DNA of 41,524 nucleotides from Alphaproteobacteria bacterium (GTDB taxonomy: Bacteria; Pseudomonadota; Alphaproteobacteria; UBA6615): positions 1 through 41,524 of the forward strand of contig JAJFJA010000018.1 in the NCBI GenBank assembly GCA_021774445.1, written 5' to 3'. This document shows, piece by piece, positions 33,147 through 41,386 of this stretch; position 1 is the stretch's first letter, and each line of letters starts with the position of its first letter. The notes under the pieces are model-generated. The model saw nothing but the letters and a program-made list of their open reading frames with translations, searched no databases and had not been told where the DNA came from. A program made the position numbers and the translations under genes.

Positions 33147-33956
33147 ATGCGGGCAAACGGCCAGGAACGCGCCGCCGACACCGGCGCGTCAATTGCCGGA
33201 CGCGGGATCAAGAAGGTGTTCGGCACCGGCCCTTCCGCTCACCATGCGCTGGGGCCGATCGACCTGGACGTCAAACCGGGCGAGTTCGTCAGCCTGATCG
33301 GCCCCTCCGGTTGCGGTAAAAGCACCACGATGCTGTTGGTCGCCGGCCTCGAAAAAACCACCGAGGGCAAGATCGAAATCGACGGTGTACCGCTATCTGC
33401 GCCACTGTCTGAAGTTGGCATCGTCTTTCAGGACCACCTCCTTCTCGAATTCCGTACCGCGATTCGGAACGTGATGCTGCAACAGGAGATTCGGCGTCTT
33501 GATCGGCAGGAACTGCGAGAGCGCGCTGACGCTCTGTTCGAGAAACTCGGCTTGACCGGCGCCGAGAACCGCTATCCCTGGCAGCTCTCGGGCGGCATGC
33601 GGCAGCGCGTATCTATCGCGCGGGCGCTCGTTCATCAGCCCTCCATGCTGCTGATGGATGAGCCATTCGGTGCCTTGGACGCAATCACCAGAACGCAAAT
33701 CCGCCATGACTTGGAGATGCTCTGGCTCGAAACCCGCAAGACCGTTCTCTTCATCACCCATTCGATTGAGGAGGCGGTGGGGCTGTCGGACCGCGTGCTC
33801 GTCATGTCGGACGGTCCGGGAAAAATTGTCGATGAGATCCATATCGACCTGCCGCGGCCACGCCCGGCTCATCTAGGCGATTATCCCGACTTCGCCCAAT
33901 ATGCTCAGCGGGTTTATACGACCTTCGAGAAGCTAGGGATCTACAAGTTCAAATAG
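33147..33956 (+). CDS. ABC transporter ATPase, SsuB/TauB family
   Basis: The 269-residue ATPase has Walker A GPSGCGKST, Q-loop VFQDHLLLEF, signature LSGGMRQR, Walker B MLLMDEPFGALD and the switch His in FITHSIEEAV. It energises the two-permease NMT1-type transporter. I chose ATG 33147, which has GAGGTG six bases upstream; an ATG at 33114 would add eleven residues without a ribosome site. Length and motifs are normal for TauB/SsuB. Confidence 0.93.
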   Translation: MRANGQERAADTGASIAGRGIKKVFGTGPSAHHALGPIDLDVKPGEFVSLIGPSGCGKSTTMLLVAGLEKTTEGKIEIDGVPLSAPLSEVGIVFQDHLLLEFRTAIRNVMLQQEIRRLDRQELRERADALFEKLGLTGAENRYPWQLSGGMRQRVSIARALVHQPSMLLMDEPFGALDAITRTQIRHDLEMLWLETRKTVLFITHSIEEAVGLSDRVLVMSDGPGKIVDEIHIDLPRPRPAHLGDYPDFAQYAQRVYTTFEKLGIYKFK

Positions 33957-33969
33957 CAACGGTGGACGG

Positions 33970-34761
33970 ATGCCGAAAGCCGTGACAGACCGGCACTACA
34001 TCATGATCGGCGCCCCGGTAACCAATGTGCGCACCCCACCCTTGCTGCGAGCGTGCTTCAAGCGCTTGCACATCGAGGCGCGGGTCGAAGCCCGACATGT
34101 CGATCCCGACGACCTCGATATGTTTATGCGGGCTGTATCAGCTGACGATACCGTCGACGGGCTGCTTATCACGATGCCCCACAAGAAAACCATCATACCT
34201 TATCTCGCGGCCGTCTCTGCCATATCCCAGCGCGTCGGCAGTGTGAACTCAGTCAAACGGCTACCCTCCGGCAGCCTCGTGGGCGCCCAATTTGATGGCC
34301 CCGCACTTGTTAACGCCCTGCACGCGAACCATGTCCCGCTCGCAACGACCCGTGTACTTCTCGTCGGCGCCGGCGGCGCTGGCCTCTCTATAGCGTTCGC
34401 TATAGCGACCCACGGCTGCGCCTCCCTCGCCATTGCCGATCGCGATGCCGGCGCAATTGCCACGGCTCTGCAAATCCTGCCAAACGACACCGCTCACTTG
34501 GCCGAGCCGGCATACGACACCTACGACCTGCTCATCAATGCGACGCCGCTCGGCATGCGCCTCGAAGATCCCAGTCCCTTCGACCTTAACCTGGTTGCGC
34601 GGGCCTCGTGGGTCGCTGACATCGTCGCGGATCCGCCGCGGACCCGACTGCAGGCGCTTGCCAAACAGGCGGAAACCGGCTTCATTTCTGGCAGAGATAT
34701 GGTGAAAGGGCAGATTGGCTTGATCCACCGCTGGCTGCTTGCCCCAGGCCTCGAGCAATAG
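33970..34761 (+). CDS. Shikimate dehydrogenase-like oxidoreductase with altered substrate pocket
   Basis: The 263-residue AroE-fold enzyme keeps Lys72, Asp109, the NADP motif GAGGAG (133-138) and NATPLGM. The motif of true shikimate dehydrogenases that binds the carboxylate with two serines (HSxSP) reads N19-V20-R21-T22-P23 here, and NVTxPxK reads LITMPHK. The substrate is therefore probably not shikimate but a related hydroxylated ring or acid. It follows the transporter ATPase by 13 bases, so it is likely co-transcribed and acts on an imported compound. A biosynthetic aroE is expected elsewhere. Confidence 0.88.
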   Translation: MPKAVTDRHYIMIGAPVTNVRTPPLLRACFKRLHIEARVEARHVDPDDLDMFMRAVSADDTVDGLLITMPHKKTIIPYLAAVSAISQRVGSVNSVKRLPSGSLVGAQFDGPALVNALHANHVPLATTRVLLVGAGGAGLSIAFAIATHGCASLAIADRDAGAIATALQILPNDTAHLAEPAYDTYDLLINATPLGMRLEDPSPFDLNLVARASWVADIVADPPRTRLQALAKQAETGFISGRDMVKGQIGLIHRWLLAPGLEQ

Positions 34762-34801
34762 CCGGAGACACGCCGACCGCCCGGCTACCGGAGTGACTTC
34801 T

Positions 34802-35968
34802 ATGACTTACGACCTCCTACGCAGTTTTGGGCGACGGATCCGCTGGGGCATGGTCGGCGGCGGCATCGATTCCTTGATCGGCGAGGTTCACCGGCTGAGC
34901 GCCCGGCTCGACAACCGTTATGAACTGGTCGCCGGGGCGATGTCGATCGACCCCGATATTGCCCACGAAACAGCGGCGCAAAGTCTGATCGCCCCTGACC
35001 GCAGCTATACTGATTATCGCGAAATGGCGCAGCGCGAAGCGGCACGCGAGGACGGTATCGAGGTCGTGACGATCGCCACGCCGCCTCATCTGCATGCTGG
35101 GATTGCCACGCTCTTCATGGCGCAGAGCATCGACGTCATTTGCGAGAAGCCGATGACCTGCACTTTGGCGGAGGCCGAGCAACTACGACGAACCGTGCAA
35201 GACAGCGGTCGGCTCTTCGCCTTGACCCACTGCTATTCCGGATACCCCATGGTACGCGAGGCGCGCGCCCGGGTCCGCGCCGGCGCCATCGGCAAGGTCC
35301 GCCAGATCGAATGCGACTTCGTCGCCGGGTCGTTCTTGGTTGAGGAACCCGAACGCGACAAACGCCACTGGCGTTTCCGCCCGGAATTCATGGGCAAGGA
35401 GGCGATACTCGGTGAGATCGGCACCCACACATACCACATGGCGAACTTCGTCTCGGACCGACTCCCGGTCGCCCTGTCCGCCAACATGTCGATCCTGACC
35501 CCGGGACGAGAAACCTACGACGACGTCCAGATCGTTCTGAAATACGCCGACGACGTGTTCGGCCGTATGTGGCTTTCCTTCACCGCCGCGGGTAACGAGC
35601 ACGGCCTTGGTTTCCGCATCCACGGGACTGAAGGCGCCGTCATTTGGCAGCAGGAGCAGCCTGAGACACTTGTGCTGCAGCATGCCGACCGGCCGGCGGA
35701 ACGGCTGACGCCGGGACATCCGGACCGGCTGACGCCTGAGGGGATGCACGCCTGCCGCCTCCGCGAGGGCCACCCGGAGGGCTATGTGCTGGCCTTCGCG
35801 AACCTTTACCGCGACTTCGCGGACACCTATTTTGCCAAGGCCCTCGGCGCCGGCCACATGCCGGAATTAGGCCACTTTCCAACCGTCGAGGACGGCGTCA
35901 ACACGATGCGTTTCTATGAAGCGACGGCCAAATCCAACGACCGATCCGGCGCTTGGATCGAGCTCTGA
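34802..35968 (+). CDS. Gfo/Idh/MocA-family dehydrogenase
   Basis: The 388-residue protein starts RIRWGMVGGGIDSLIGEVHR with a Rossmann motif that carries an unusual GGGIDSLIGEVH form. It has CEKPM with the catalytic Lys, and LGEIGTHTYHMANFV as the His-bearing motif. This GGG-IDS subgroup is common in sugar and inositol catabolic clusters. I chose ATG 34802; the longer reading overlaps the AroE-like gene. It probably catalyses an NAD-linked oxidation of a sugar or cyclitol. Confidence 0.9.
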   Translation: MTYDLLRSFGRRIRWGMVGGGIDSLIGEVHRLSARLDNRYELVAGAMSIDPDIAHETAAQSLIAPDRSYTDYREMAQREAAREDGIEVVTIATPPHLHAGIATLFMAQSIDVICEKPMTCTLAEAEQLRRTVQDSGRLFALTHCYSGYPMVREARARVRAGAIGKVRQIECDFVAGSFLVEEPERDKRHWRFRPEFMGKEAILGEIGTHTYHMANFVSDRLPVALSANMSILTPGRETYDDVQIVLKYADDVFGRMWLSFTAAGNEHGLGFRIHGTEGAVIWQQEQPETLVLQHADRPAERLTPGHPDRLTPEGMHACRLREGHPEGYVLAFANLYRDFADTYFAKALGAGHMPELGHFPTVEDGVNTMRFYEATAKSNDRSGAWIEL

Positions 35969-35983
35969 AATAAGGAGATACGG

Positions 35984-36388
35984 ATGCAAATCAACGCGCT
36001 GCATCACGTCAACCTCATCACCGCGGACCAGCCTAGACTTATCGACTTTTACCGCCAGGTGCTTGGTCTGACTGTCGGGGATCGGCCACCATTCGAGGTC
36101 AATGGCACGTGGCTTTATCTCAATGAGATTCCCATTATCCACCTGGTCGAGACCGCCGTGCCTTATCGCAACGAAGAGCCCCAGGTGAATCACTACGCCC
36201 TGACGGGACAAGGACTGGCCGAATTTATCGACCGTCTGCGACAGCTCGACATTCCCTACAATGTCTTTGTCGCGCCGCAGGTGAACATCCGCCAGGTCGA
36301 GATGTTCGACCCCGACGGCAACAAGTTTGAAGTGCTGTTTGACAGCGCCGAAGAAGCCGATCTCAGCCCCTACAAATGGCCCCACTGA
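35984..36388 (+). CDS. VOC-fold protein (glyoxalase/dioxygenase superfamily)
   Basis: The 134-residue protein contains two beta-alpha-beta-beta-beta units, with likely metal ligands His8, His70 and Glu116 (FDPDGNKFEVLFD). It is smaller than extradiol dioxygenases and more like lactoylglutathione-lyase or fosfomycin-resistance relatives. It lies between two Gfo/Idh/MocA genes in the same operon, 15 bases after the first, so it probably isomerises or cleaves a pathway intermediate. AAGGAG precedes the ATG. Confidence 0.88.
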   Translation: MQINALHHVNLITADQPRLIDFYRQVLGLTVGDRPPFEVNGTWLYLNEIPIIHLVETAVPYRNEEPQVNHYALTGQGLAEFIDRLRQLDIPYNVFVAPQVNIRQVEMFDPDGNKFEVLFDSAEEADLSPYKWPH

Positions 36389-36425
36389 CGCGCCGGCGTT
36401 GGCCAGAACGACGAGTAACAAAGCC

Positions 36426-37547
36426 ATGACGAATATCGCCATGCTCGGGGCCGGTTTCATTGGCCAAATGCATTCATTGGCTCTCGGCCTCGCCGCGAAA
36501 TCCCGCGAGCGGAAAGTATCCCCGTATCTCGCCGACTTGATCGAGCTCGGGCCAGGCCAGGCGCTTGCGACGGAAGTCGCCGAGCGCTTCGGCTGGGAAA
36601 ACATCGTTTTGGACGACTGGTCGAGGTCGGTGGCGCGCGACGGTATCGACCTGTTCATCAACGCCGGTCCCAACGACGCCCACATCGATCCGACCATCGC
36701 TGCCGCACAGGCAGGCAAGCATGTCTTCAGCGAAAAACCTCTTGCCGCAACCGCAGCCGAGGCCCACACGCTCTGGCAGGCGGTCGATGCTGCAGGCGTC
36801 AAACATATGTGCGCTTTCGTGCACCGGTTCATCCCCGCACTCCGTGTCGCACGAAACATGGTTCGCTCGGGCGAGCTTGGCGATATCCTCCACTACCGAA
36901 GCCAATTCCTGCTCGATATGCGCGAACCCGATGGCGTGCCGTCCTGGCGCTTCAGCAAGACCCGCGCCGGCGGCGGCGCCACCGGTGATCTCGGCTCCCA
37001 CCACATCGACGTCGCCCGCTTCATCGTCGGCGAAGTCGAGGACGTCTGTGCTGCCACCCGCACCTGGACAACCGACCCTGCCGGTGGCCGCAACGATATC
37101 AATGACGACTCATTCAGCGCCGTCGCCCGGCTCGACCAGGGCGCCCTCGCCACCTTCGAAGCGTCGCGCATTCCGGCAGGCCATGCCCTCACCGGGCGTA
37201 TCGAGGTCGACGGCACCAAGGGTACCTTGAGCTTCTCCATGGAGCGCTTGAACGAACTCGTGCTGACCGAGCCCCGCAAAGGGCCTCGTATCATTTCCAC
37301 CGCGGCGCAGGAACATCCCTACGCCCGCTTCTCATTACCTGTCGGCATCCAGGGTGCACATCCGACCGGCTGGCGAGACTGCTTCGCCTTTCAGGCCTAT
37401 CATATGTTGTCTGCGGTTGAACACGGCACCGCAGTCGACCCGGACGGCGCAACGTTCAGGGACGGATATCGCGTTGCGGAAATCGTCGACACGATCCTAC
37501 GCTCCGCCGAATCCCGACGATTTGAGACCGTGCAGTATCAAGACTAA
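36426..37547 (+). CDS. Gfo/Idh/MocA-family dehydrogenase
   Basis: The 373-residue protein starts MTNIAMLGAGFIGQMHS (Rossmann motif), then has SEKPLA with the catalytic Lys and GGGATGDLGSHHIDVARFIV. It is a clear relative of the dehydrogenase at 19658-20830, sharing the motif order and the segment that includes LSFSMERLNEL. I chose ATG 36426; the upstream open frame lies in the VOC gene. The two operons thus contain paralogous enzymes, which suggests related substrates. Confidence 0.9.
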   Translation: MTNIAMLGAGFIGQMHSLALGLAAKSRERKVSPYLADLIELGPGQALATEVAERFGWENIVLDDWSRSVARDGIDLFINAGPNDAHIDPTIAAAQAGKHVFSEKPLAATAAEAHTLWQAVDAAGVKHMCAFVHRFIPALRVARNMVRSGELGDILHYRSQFLLDMREPDGVPSWRFSKTRAGGGATGDLGSHHIDVARFIVGEVEDVCAATRTWTTDPAGGRNDINDDSFSAVARLDQGALATFEASRIPAGHALTGRIEVDGTKGTLSFSMERLNELVLTEPRKGPRIISTAAQEHPYARFSLPVGIQGAHPTGWRDCFAFQAYHMLSAVEHGTAVDPDGATFRDGYRVAEIVDTILRSAESRRFETVQYQD

Positions 37548-37567
37548 CGAGCCAAAGGGCCGCTCAA

Positions 37568-38338
37568 ATGACAGACTTCGCCACATTCCACGACCTCAAG
37601 GACGCCAGCGTGTTCATCACCGGCGGCGGCTCGGGCATCGGCGCTGCCCTGACCGAGGGCTTCTTGCGCCAAGGCGCCAAGGTCGCCTTCGTCCAGCGTT
37701 CGGACGCCGGCGAATTCGTCCAGGCCATGGCAGAAAAACATGACAATACGCCAATGTTTGTCCCCTGCGACATCACCGATGTCGAGGCGCTTCGTCGCAC
37801 TATGGCCAAGGCTGCCGACGCCCATGGCCCGATCACGGTTCTGGTCAACAATGCCGCCAACGACACCCGCCACGACCTTGCCGACTTTTCGGTCGAGGCC
37901 TGGGACCAAACGATCAACGTCAACCTGCGTCCGCATTTCTTCACCGCCCAAGCGGCCGCGCCCGGCATGCGCGCGGCCGGCGGCGGCGCGATTGTCAATT
38001 TTTCCTCGATTTCCTACATGATGGGCAACGCGGGTTATCCCGCCTACGCCAGTTCCAAGGCCGCGATCACCGGCCTAACCCGTTCTCTGGCCCGAGAATT
38101 GGGACCCGACAACATTCGCGTCAACGCACTCATGCCGGGCTGGGTACTCACGGACCGCCAACTCGCCCTCTGGGCAACGCCAGAGGACCTCACGGCCCAT
38201 CTCGGCAAACAATGCTTGCAGGAACACCTGAAGCCCGCGGACATCGTCGGCGCAACCTTATTCCTCGCCTCGGGCGTCAGCCGGATGATGACCGGCCAGG
38301 CCCTTGTGGTCGACGGCGGCGTCGTCGTAACCGGCTAA
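37568..38338 (+). CDS. Short-chain dehydrogenase, aldose 1-dehydrogenase-like (XylB type)
   Basis: The 256-residue SDR has TGGGSGIG near residue 18, NNAANDTRH at about 96-104 and catalytic Ser/Tyr/Lys in SSISYMM and YASSK. The NNAxND-RH motif and the KLADVT-like DLADFS segment resemble the NAD-dependent D-xylose 1-dehydrogenase XylB of Caulobacter and sugar 1-dehydrogenases for arabinose, fucose and rhamnose. It probably oxidises an aldose to its lactone. It lies next to an acid dehydratase, a mutarotase and an aldolase, as expected of a non-phosphorylating sugar pathway. Confidence 0.9.
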   Translation: MTDFATFHDLKDASVFITGGGSGIGAALTEGFLRQGAKVAFVQRSDAGEFVQAMAEKHDNTPMFVPCDITDVEALRRTMAKAADAHGPITVLVNNAANDTRHDLADFSVEAWDQTINVNLRPHFFTAQAAAPGMRAAGGGAIVNFSSISYMMGNAGYPAYASSKAAITGLTRSLARELGPDNIRVNALMPGWVLTDRQLALWATPEDLTAHLGKQCLQEHLKPADIVGATLFLASGVSRMMTGQALVVDGGVVVTG

Positions 38339-38354
38339 CAGAGGGAGGACGCCG

Positions 38355-39188
38355 ATGTTCGATTTGCAGCAATATGCAAAACACGGGTTCGCCGCCCCAT
38401 TGCCGGTGCTGAGCGAACAAGAGGCCGGCGCTCTTTATGAACGGGTCGCCGCGGTGCACCGGGACCAGCCCGAGGTCGCGCCGGCGGCCTTCGCCAGCAA
38501 TTGCCACCTGTTATTTCCCTGGCTCTACGACCTGACCCTGGACGACGGCATATTGGATGCGGTGGAAACTATTATTGGGCCGAACATCCTCGTCTGGGCG
38601 GCCGGCTTCTTTCACAAGGGTCCGAGCAGCCAGGACTTCGTCTCCTGGCATCAGGACAGTACCTATTGGGGCCTCGAGCCGCCGGAGATCGTCACCGCCT
38701 GGCTCGCCCTAACCCCGAGCACGCCTGAAAGCGGTTGCCTGCGCGTACTCCCGGGCAGCCATCAGTGGGGCCAGATCGACCACGAGGATACGTTTGTTGA
38801 CGACAACCTCCTGAGCCGCGGACAGCACGTCCAAACGGCTGTCGACGAGACCGCCGCCCACGACGTCGTGTTACGGCCGGGCGAGATGAGCCTGCACCAC
38901 GTGCGCTTGATCCATGGCTCCAACCCCAATCGCAGTGCGCTGCCTCGGATCGGTTTCGCAATCCGTTACATCCCGAGCCATGTTCATCAATCCGGCGGCC
39001 GGACCTATGCCGTTCTCGCCCGCGGCCACGACGCGTTCCGGCATTTCGACGCGCCGCGGCGGCCGGACAGCGATCTCAGCCCGGCCGCCTGGGAGACGCA
39101 TCAGGATGCCTTGCGCCGGGTCAACGCCATCCTCATGCGCGACGCGGCCCAACCCAGCAAGGCCAACGCACATCAACTAAAGGACTGA
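38355..39188 (+). CDS. Phytanoyl-CoA dioxygenase (PhyH) family Fe(II)/2-oxoglutarate oxygenase
   Basis: The 277-residue protein has the facial-triad residues His99 and Asp101 in SWHQD and distal His187 in LIHGSNPNRS. Arg198 is positioned to bind 2-oxoglutarate. PhyH enzymes hydroxylate or demethylate small molecules with oxygen. In this sugar-acid cluster it may remove an O-methyl group or open a ring by hydroxylation; this is inference. GGGAGG precedes the ATG, and the gene follows the SDR by 16 bases. Confidence 0.9.
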   Translation: MFDLQQYAKHGFAAPLPVLSEQEAGALYERVAAVHRDQPEVAPAAFASNCHLLFPWLYDLTLDDGILDAVETIIGPNILVWAAGFFHKGPSSQDFVSWHQDSTYWGLEPPEIVTAWLALTPSTPESGCLRVLPGSHQWGQIDHEDTFVDDNLLSRGQHVQTAVDETAAHDVVLRPGEMSLHHVRLIHGSNPNRSALPRIGFAIRYIPSHVHQSGGRTYAVLARGHDAFRHFDAPRRPDSDLSPAAWETHQDALRRVNAILMRDAAQPSKANAHQLKD

Positions 39189-39189
39189 C

Positions 39190-40293
39190 ATGGCGCGCAT
39201 CGTACGAGCCGAACTATGGCTGACCGACCTGCCGCCGAAAGTGCAGCGGACCGACGCCATCCAGGCGTTTGTCAGCCAGGAAACCCCCATCCTGCGGCTC
39301 ACCGACGCCGACGGTGCCCAAGGGGTCGGCTACAGCTACACCATCGGCACCGGCGGCAGTTCCATAGTCGCTTTGCTCTCGGACCATCTGCTGCCGGCGC
39401 TGATCGGTCGCGAGGCCACCGAGATCGAAGCCATCTGGCGTGATTTGTTCTTCCGGACCCACGCCACCGCGGTGGGCGCCATTACCTCGCTCGCCCTTGC
39501 GACCATCGACATCGCCCTTTGGGACCTGCGCTGCATCCGCGCCGCCGAGCCCCTTTGGCGACTTGCCGGCGGCGCCCGGCAGCGCGTGCCGATTTACAGC
39601 ACCGAGGGCGGCTGGCTCCAGATCTCCACCGCCGCCATCGTCGAAGATGCCGTCGCCCGCCAAGCCGACGGCTTCGGCGGCTGCAAGATCAAGGTCGGCC
39701 GGCCCCATGTCGCAGAGGATGTGGAACGGCTCGCCGCCGTGCGCGACGCGGTCGGCCCGGCTTTTGAGATCATGGTCGATGCCAACCAGGCCTTCACCGT
39801 CGACGAGGCCATCCGCCGCGCCCGCTGTTTCGAACCCCTCGACCTGGCGTGGTTCGAGGAACCGCTGCCGGCCGAGGATCTCGGCGGCCATGTCCGGTTA
39901 TGCCGATCCACCAGCCTGCCCATCGCAGTCGGCGAATCCCTCTACAGCCCCTCCCATTTTCGCGAATATCTGCAACAGGGCGCCTGCTCGATCATCCAGA
40001 CCGACGCCGCACGGATCGGCGGCATCACGCCCTGGTTGAAGACGGCACACCTGGCTGAAGCGTTCAACCAATCCATATGCCCGCATTTTCTGATGGAGCT
40101 GCATGTCAGCCTCTGCGCCGCCGTGCCCAATGCACGCTGGGTCGAATACATCCCACAGCTCGACGACCTCACCACCACCCAACTGACCATCGAAGACGGT
40201 CACGCTATCGCGCCGGACGCTCCGGGCATCGGCATTGCTTGGGACATGCAGGCCATCGCCGGCCGGGCCAGCGTCGCCCACACCGCCAAATAG
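39190..40293 (+). CDS. Mandelate racemase/enolase-superfamily sugar acid dehydratase
   Basis: The 367-residue enzyme has Lys166 and Lys168 in KIKVG, metal ligands Asp197, Glu223 and Glu249 (DANQ, EEP, GES), and the Asp272/His299 dyad (TDAARIGG, CPHF). This is the mandelate racemase subgroup, whose members include galactonate, fuconate, rhamnonate and related acid dehydratases. It probably dehydrates an aldonic acid to a 2-keto-3-deoxy acid. It starts one base after the PhyH stop. The exact acid cannot be assigned from sequence. Confidence 0.92.
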   Translation: MARIVRAELWLTDLPPKVQRTDAIQAFVSQETPILRLTDADGAQGVGYSYTIGTGGSSIVALLSDHLLPALIGREATEIEAIWRDLFFRTHATAVGAITSLALATIDIALWDLRCIRAAEPLWRLAGGARQRVPIYSTEGGWLQISTAAIVEDAVARQADGFGGCKIKVGRPHVAEDVERLAAVRDAVGPAFEIMVDANQAFTVDEAIRRARCFEPLDLAWFEEPLPAEDLGGHVRLCRSTSLPIAVGESLYSPSHFREYLQQGACSIIQTDAARIGGITPWLKTAHLAEAFNQSICPHFLMELHVSLCAAVPNARWVEYIPQLDDLTTTQLTIEDGHAIAPDAPGIGIAWDMQAIAGRASVAHTAK

Positions 40294-40302
40294 GAGGCAG
40301 AC

Positions 40303-40641
40303 ATGCAACGCATGGGCATGATGATCGGCATCCGCCCCGAAAAAATCGCCGAGTATAAAAAGTTGCACGCCGAAACCTGGCCCGGGGTCCTGGACCGCAT
40401 CGAGAAGTGCAATATTCGCAATTACAGTATCTGGCTGCATGAAGGCGAGCAGGTGCTGTTCGCCTATTGGGAGTATCATGGCACCGATTTCGAGGCCGAC
40501 GCCAAGCAGATGGCGGACGATCCCGAGACCCAGCGCTGGTGGGATATCTGCATGCCGCTTCAGAAACCGGTGACGACCCGTCAGCCGGGTGAGCACTGGG
40601 CCATGATGGAGGAGGTCTTCTATCATGACGCCCCCTTATGA
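40303..40641 (+). CDS. L-rhamnose mutarotase family protein (RhaM-like)
   Basis: The 112-residue dimeric alpha/beta barrel has RPEKIAEYKKLHAETWP with His22, matching the catalytic His of RhaM. It also has IRNYSIWL, TQRWWDIC and the final EEVFYHD. RhaM interconverts the alpha and beta anomers of L-rhamnose. AGGAGG precedes the ATG. Its stop codon lies inside a 13-base tandem repeat. The presence of an aldose dehydrogenase three genes upstream suggests a mutarotase that supplies the right anomer of a 6-deoxy or related sugar. Confidence 0.92.
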   Translation: MQRMGMMIGIRPEKIAEYKKLHAETWPGVLDRIEKCNIRNYSIWLHEGEQVLFAYWEYHGTDFEADAKQMADDPETQRWWDICMPLQKPVTTRQPGEHWAMMEEVFYHDAPL

Positions 40642-40676
40642 CGCCCTCCTATGACGCCATCCTATGACGCCATCCT
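40625..40676 (+). repeat. Four tandem 13-base units forming a stop-start ladder
   Basis: Units start at 40625, 40638, 40651 and 40664: ATGACGCCCCCTT, ATGACGCCCTCCT, then ATGACGCCATCCT twice. The next gene starts at 40677 with the first bases of a fifth unit. Every unit carries an ATG. Nine-codon mini-frames from 40625, 40638 and 40651 end at TGA codons that overlap a later ATG by one ATGA. The RhaM stop also overlaps ATG 40638. No Shine-Dalgarno site is seen before the RraA-like gene. Confidence 0.85.
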
Positions 40677-41336
40677 ATGACCTCAACGACTGACCCGATC
40701 ACCCGGCGTCTGGAGAGCTGTTATACCGGCGTCCTACATGACGTGATGCGCGACGCCGGCATGCAGGATTTCGTCCTCCCCGGCGAGATCCGACCCATCC
40801 TGCCCGCTCAGCAGCTCTGCGGCCCGGCTTTTACCATCAGCGGCCAACCCGCACCCGGCGCCGATCCCCACGAAACGCTGTTGGCCTGGACCGGTTTGTT
40901 ATCGCAAGCCCCGACCGGATCCCTGTGGGTGTGCCAACCCAACGACCGCCGCATCGCCCATATGGGCGAACTGTCGGCGGAGACGCTGCAGTTCCGCGGC
41001 GTGCGCGGCGCCCTCATCGACGGCTTCTCCCGCGACATCGGTTTCCTGCTCGACCTCGGTTTCCAAACCTGGTGCCGCGGCTTTACGCCCCGCGACATCG
41101 TCGGCGCCTGGCTCCCCAACGCCACCGACGTGCCAGTCGTCATCGGCGAAGTGACCATCAATCCCGGCGACTATCTCTGCGGCGACCGCGACGGCTGCGT
41201 CGTCATCCCGCACGAGAAAGCGGCGGATATCGTCACCCAAGCCGAAGCCGCCATCGCCAAGGAGGATTTGGTGCGCACCGCGATTCTACAGGGCATCGAC
41301 CCGCAGGAAGCCTACAAGCGGCACGGCAAGTTCTAA
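40677..41336 (+). CDS. RraA-like protein, HMG/CHA-type pyruvate aldolase family
   Basis: The 219-residue protein has the family signature GELSAETLQFRGVRGALIDGFSRD and GDRDGCVVIP. Family members are divalent-metal-dependent aldolases (4-hydroxy-4-methyl-2-oxoglutarate aldolase type) or RraA regulators. The longer length than RraA and the catabolic setting favour an aldolase or oxaloacetate decarboxylase role, cleaving a 2-keto-3-deoxy acid or related compound. The start lacks a ribosome site and appears to depend on reinitiation from the repeat upstream. Confidence 0.9.
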   Translation: MTSTTDPITRRLESCYTGVLHDVMRDAGMQDFVLPGEIRPILPAQQLCGPAFTISGQPAPGADPHETLLAWTGLLSQAPTGSLWVCQPNDRRIAHMGELSAETLQFRGVRGALIDGFSRDIGFLLDLGFQTWCRGFTPRDIVGAWLPNATDVPVVIGEVTINPGDYLCGDRDGCVVIPHEKAADIVTQAEAAIAKEDLVRTAILQGIDPQEAYKRHGKF

Positions 41337-41386
41337 TCGGCTTGCCGCGCAACAATTGCCAGTTGTTAGTTCAGAGGAGACGCAGC

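Noticed and set aside
40677..41336. Naming the RraA-like gene as ribonuclease E regulator RraA
   Set aside because: The protein is longer than RraA, sits in a catabolic operon and keeps the aldolase-type DG-SRD motif.
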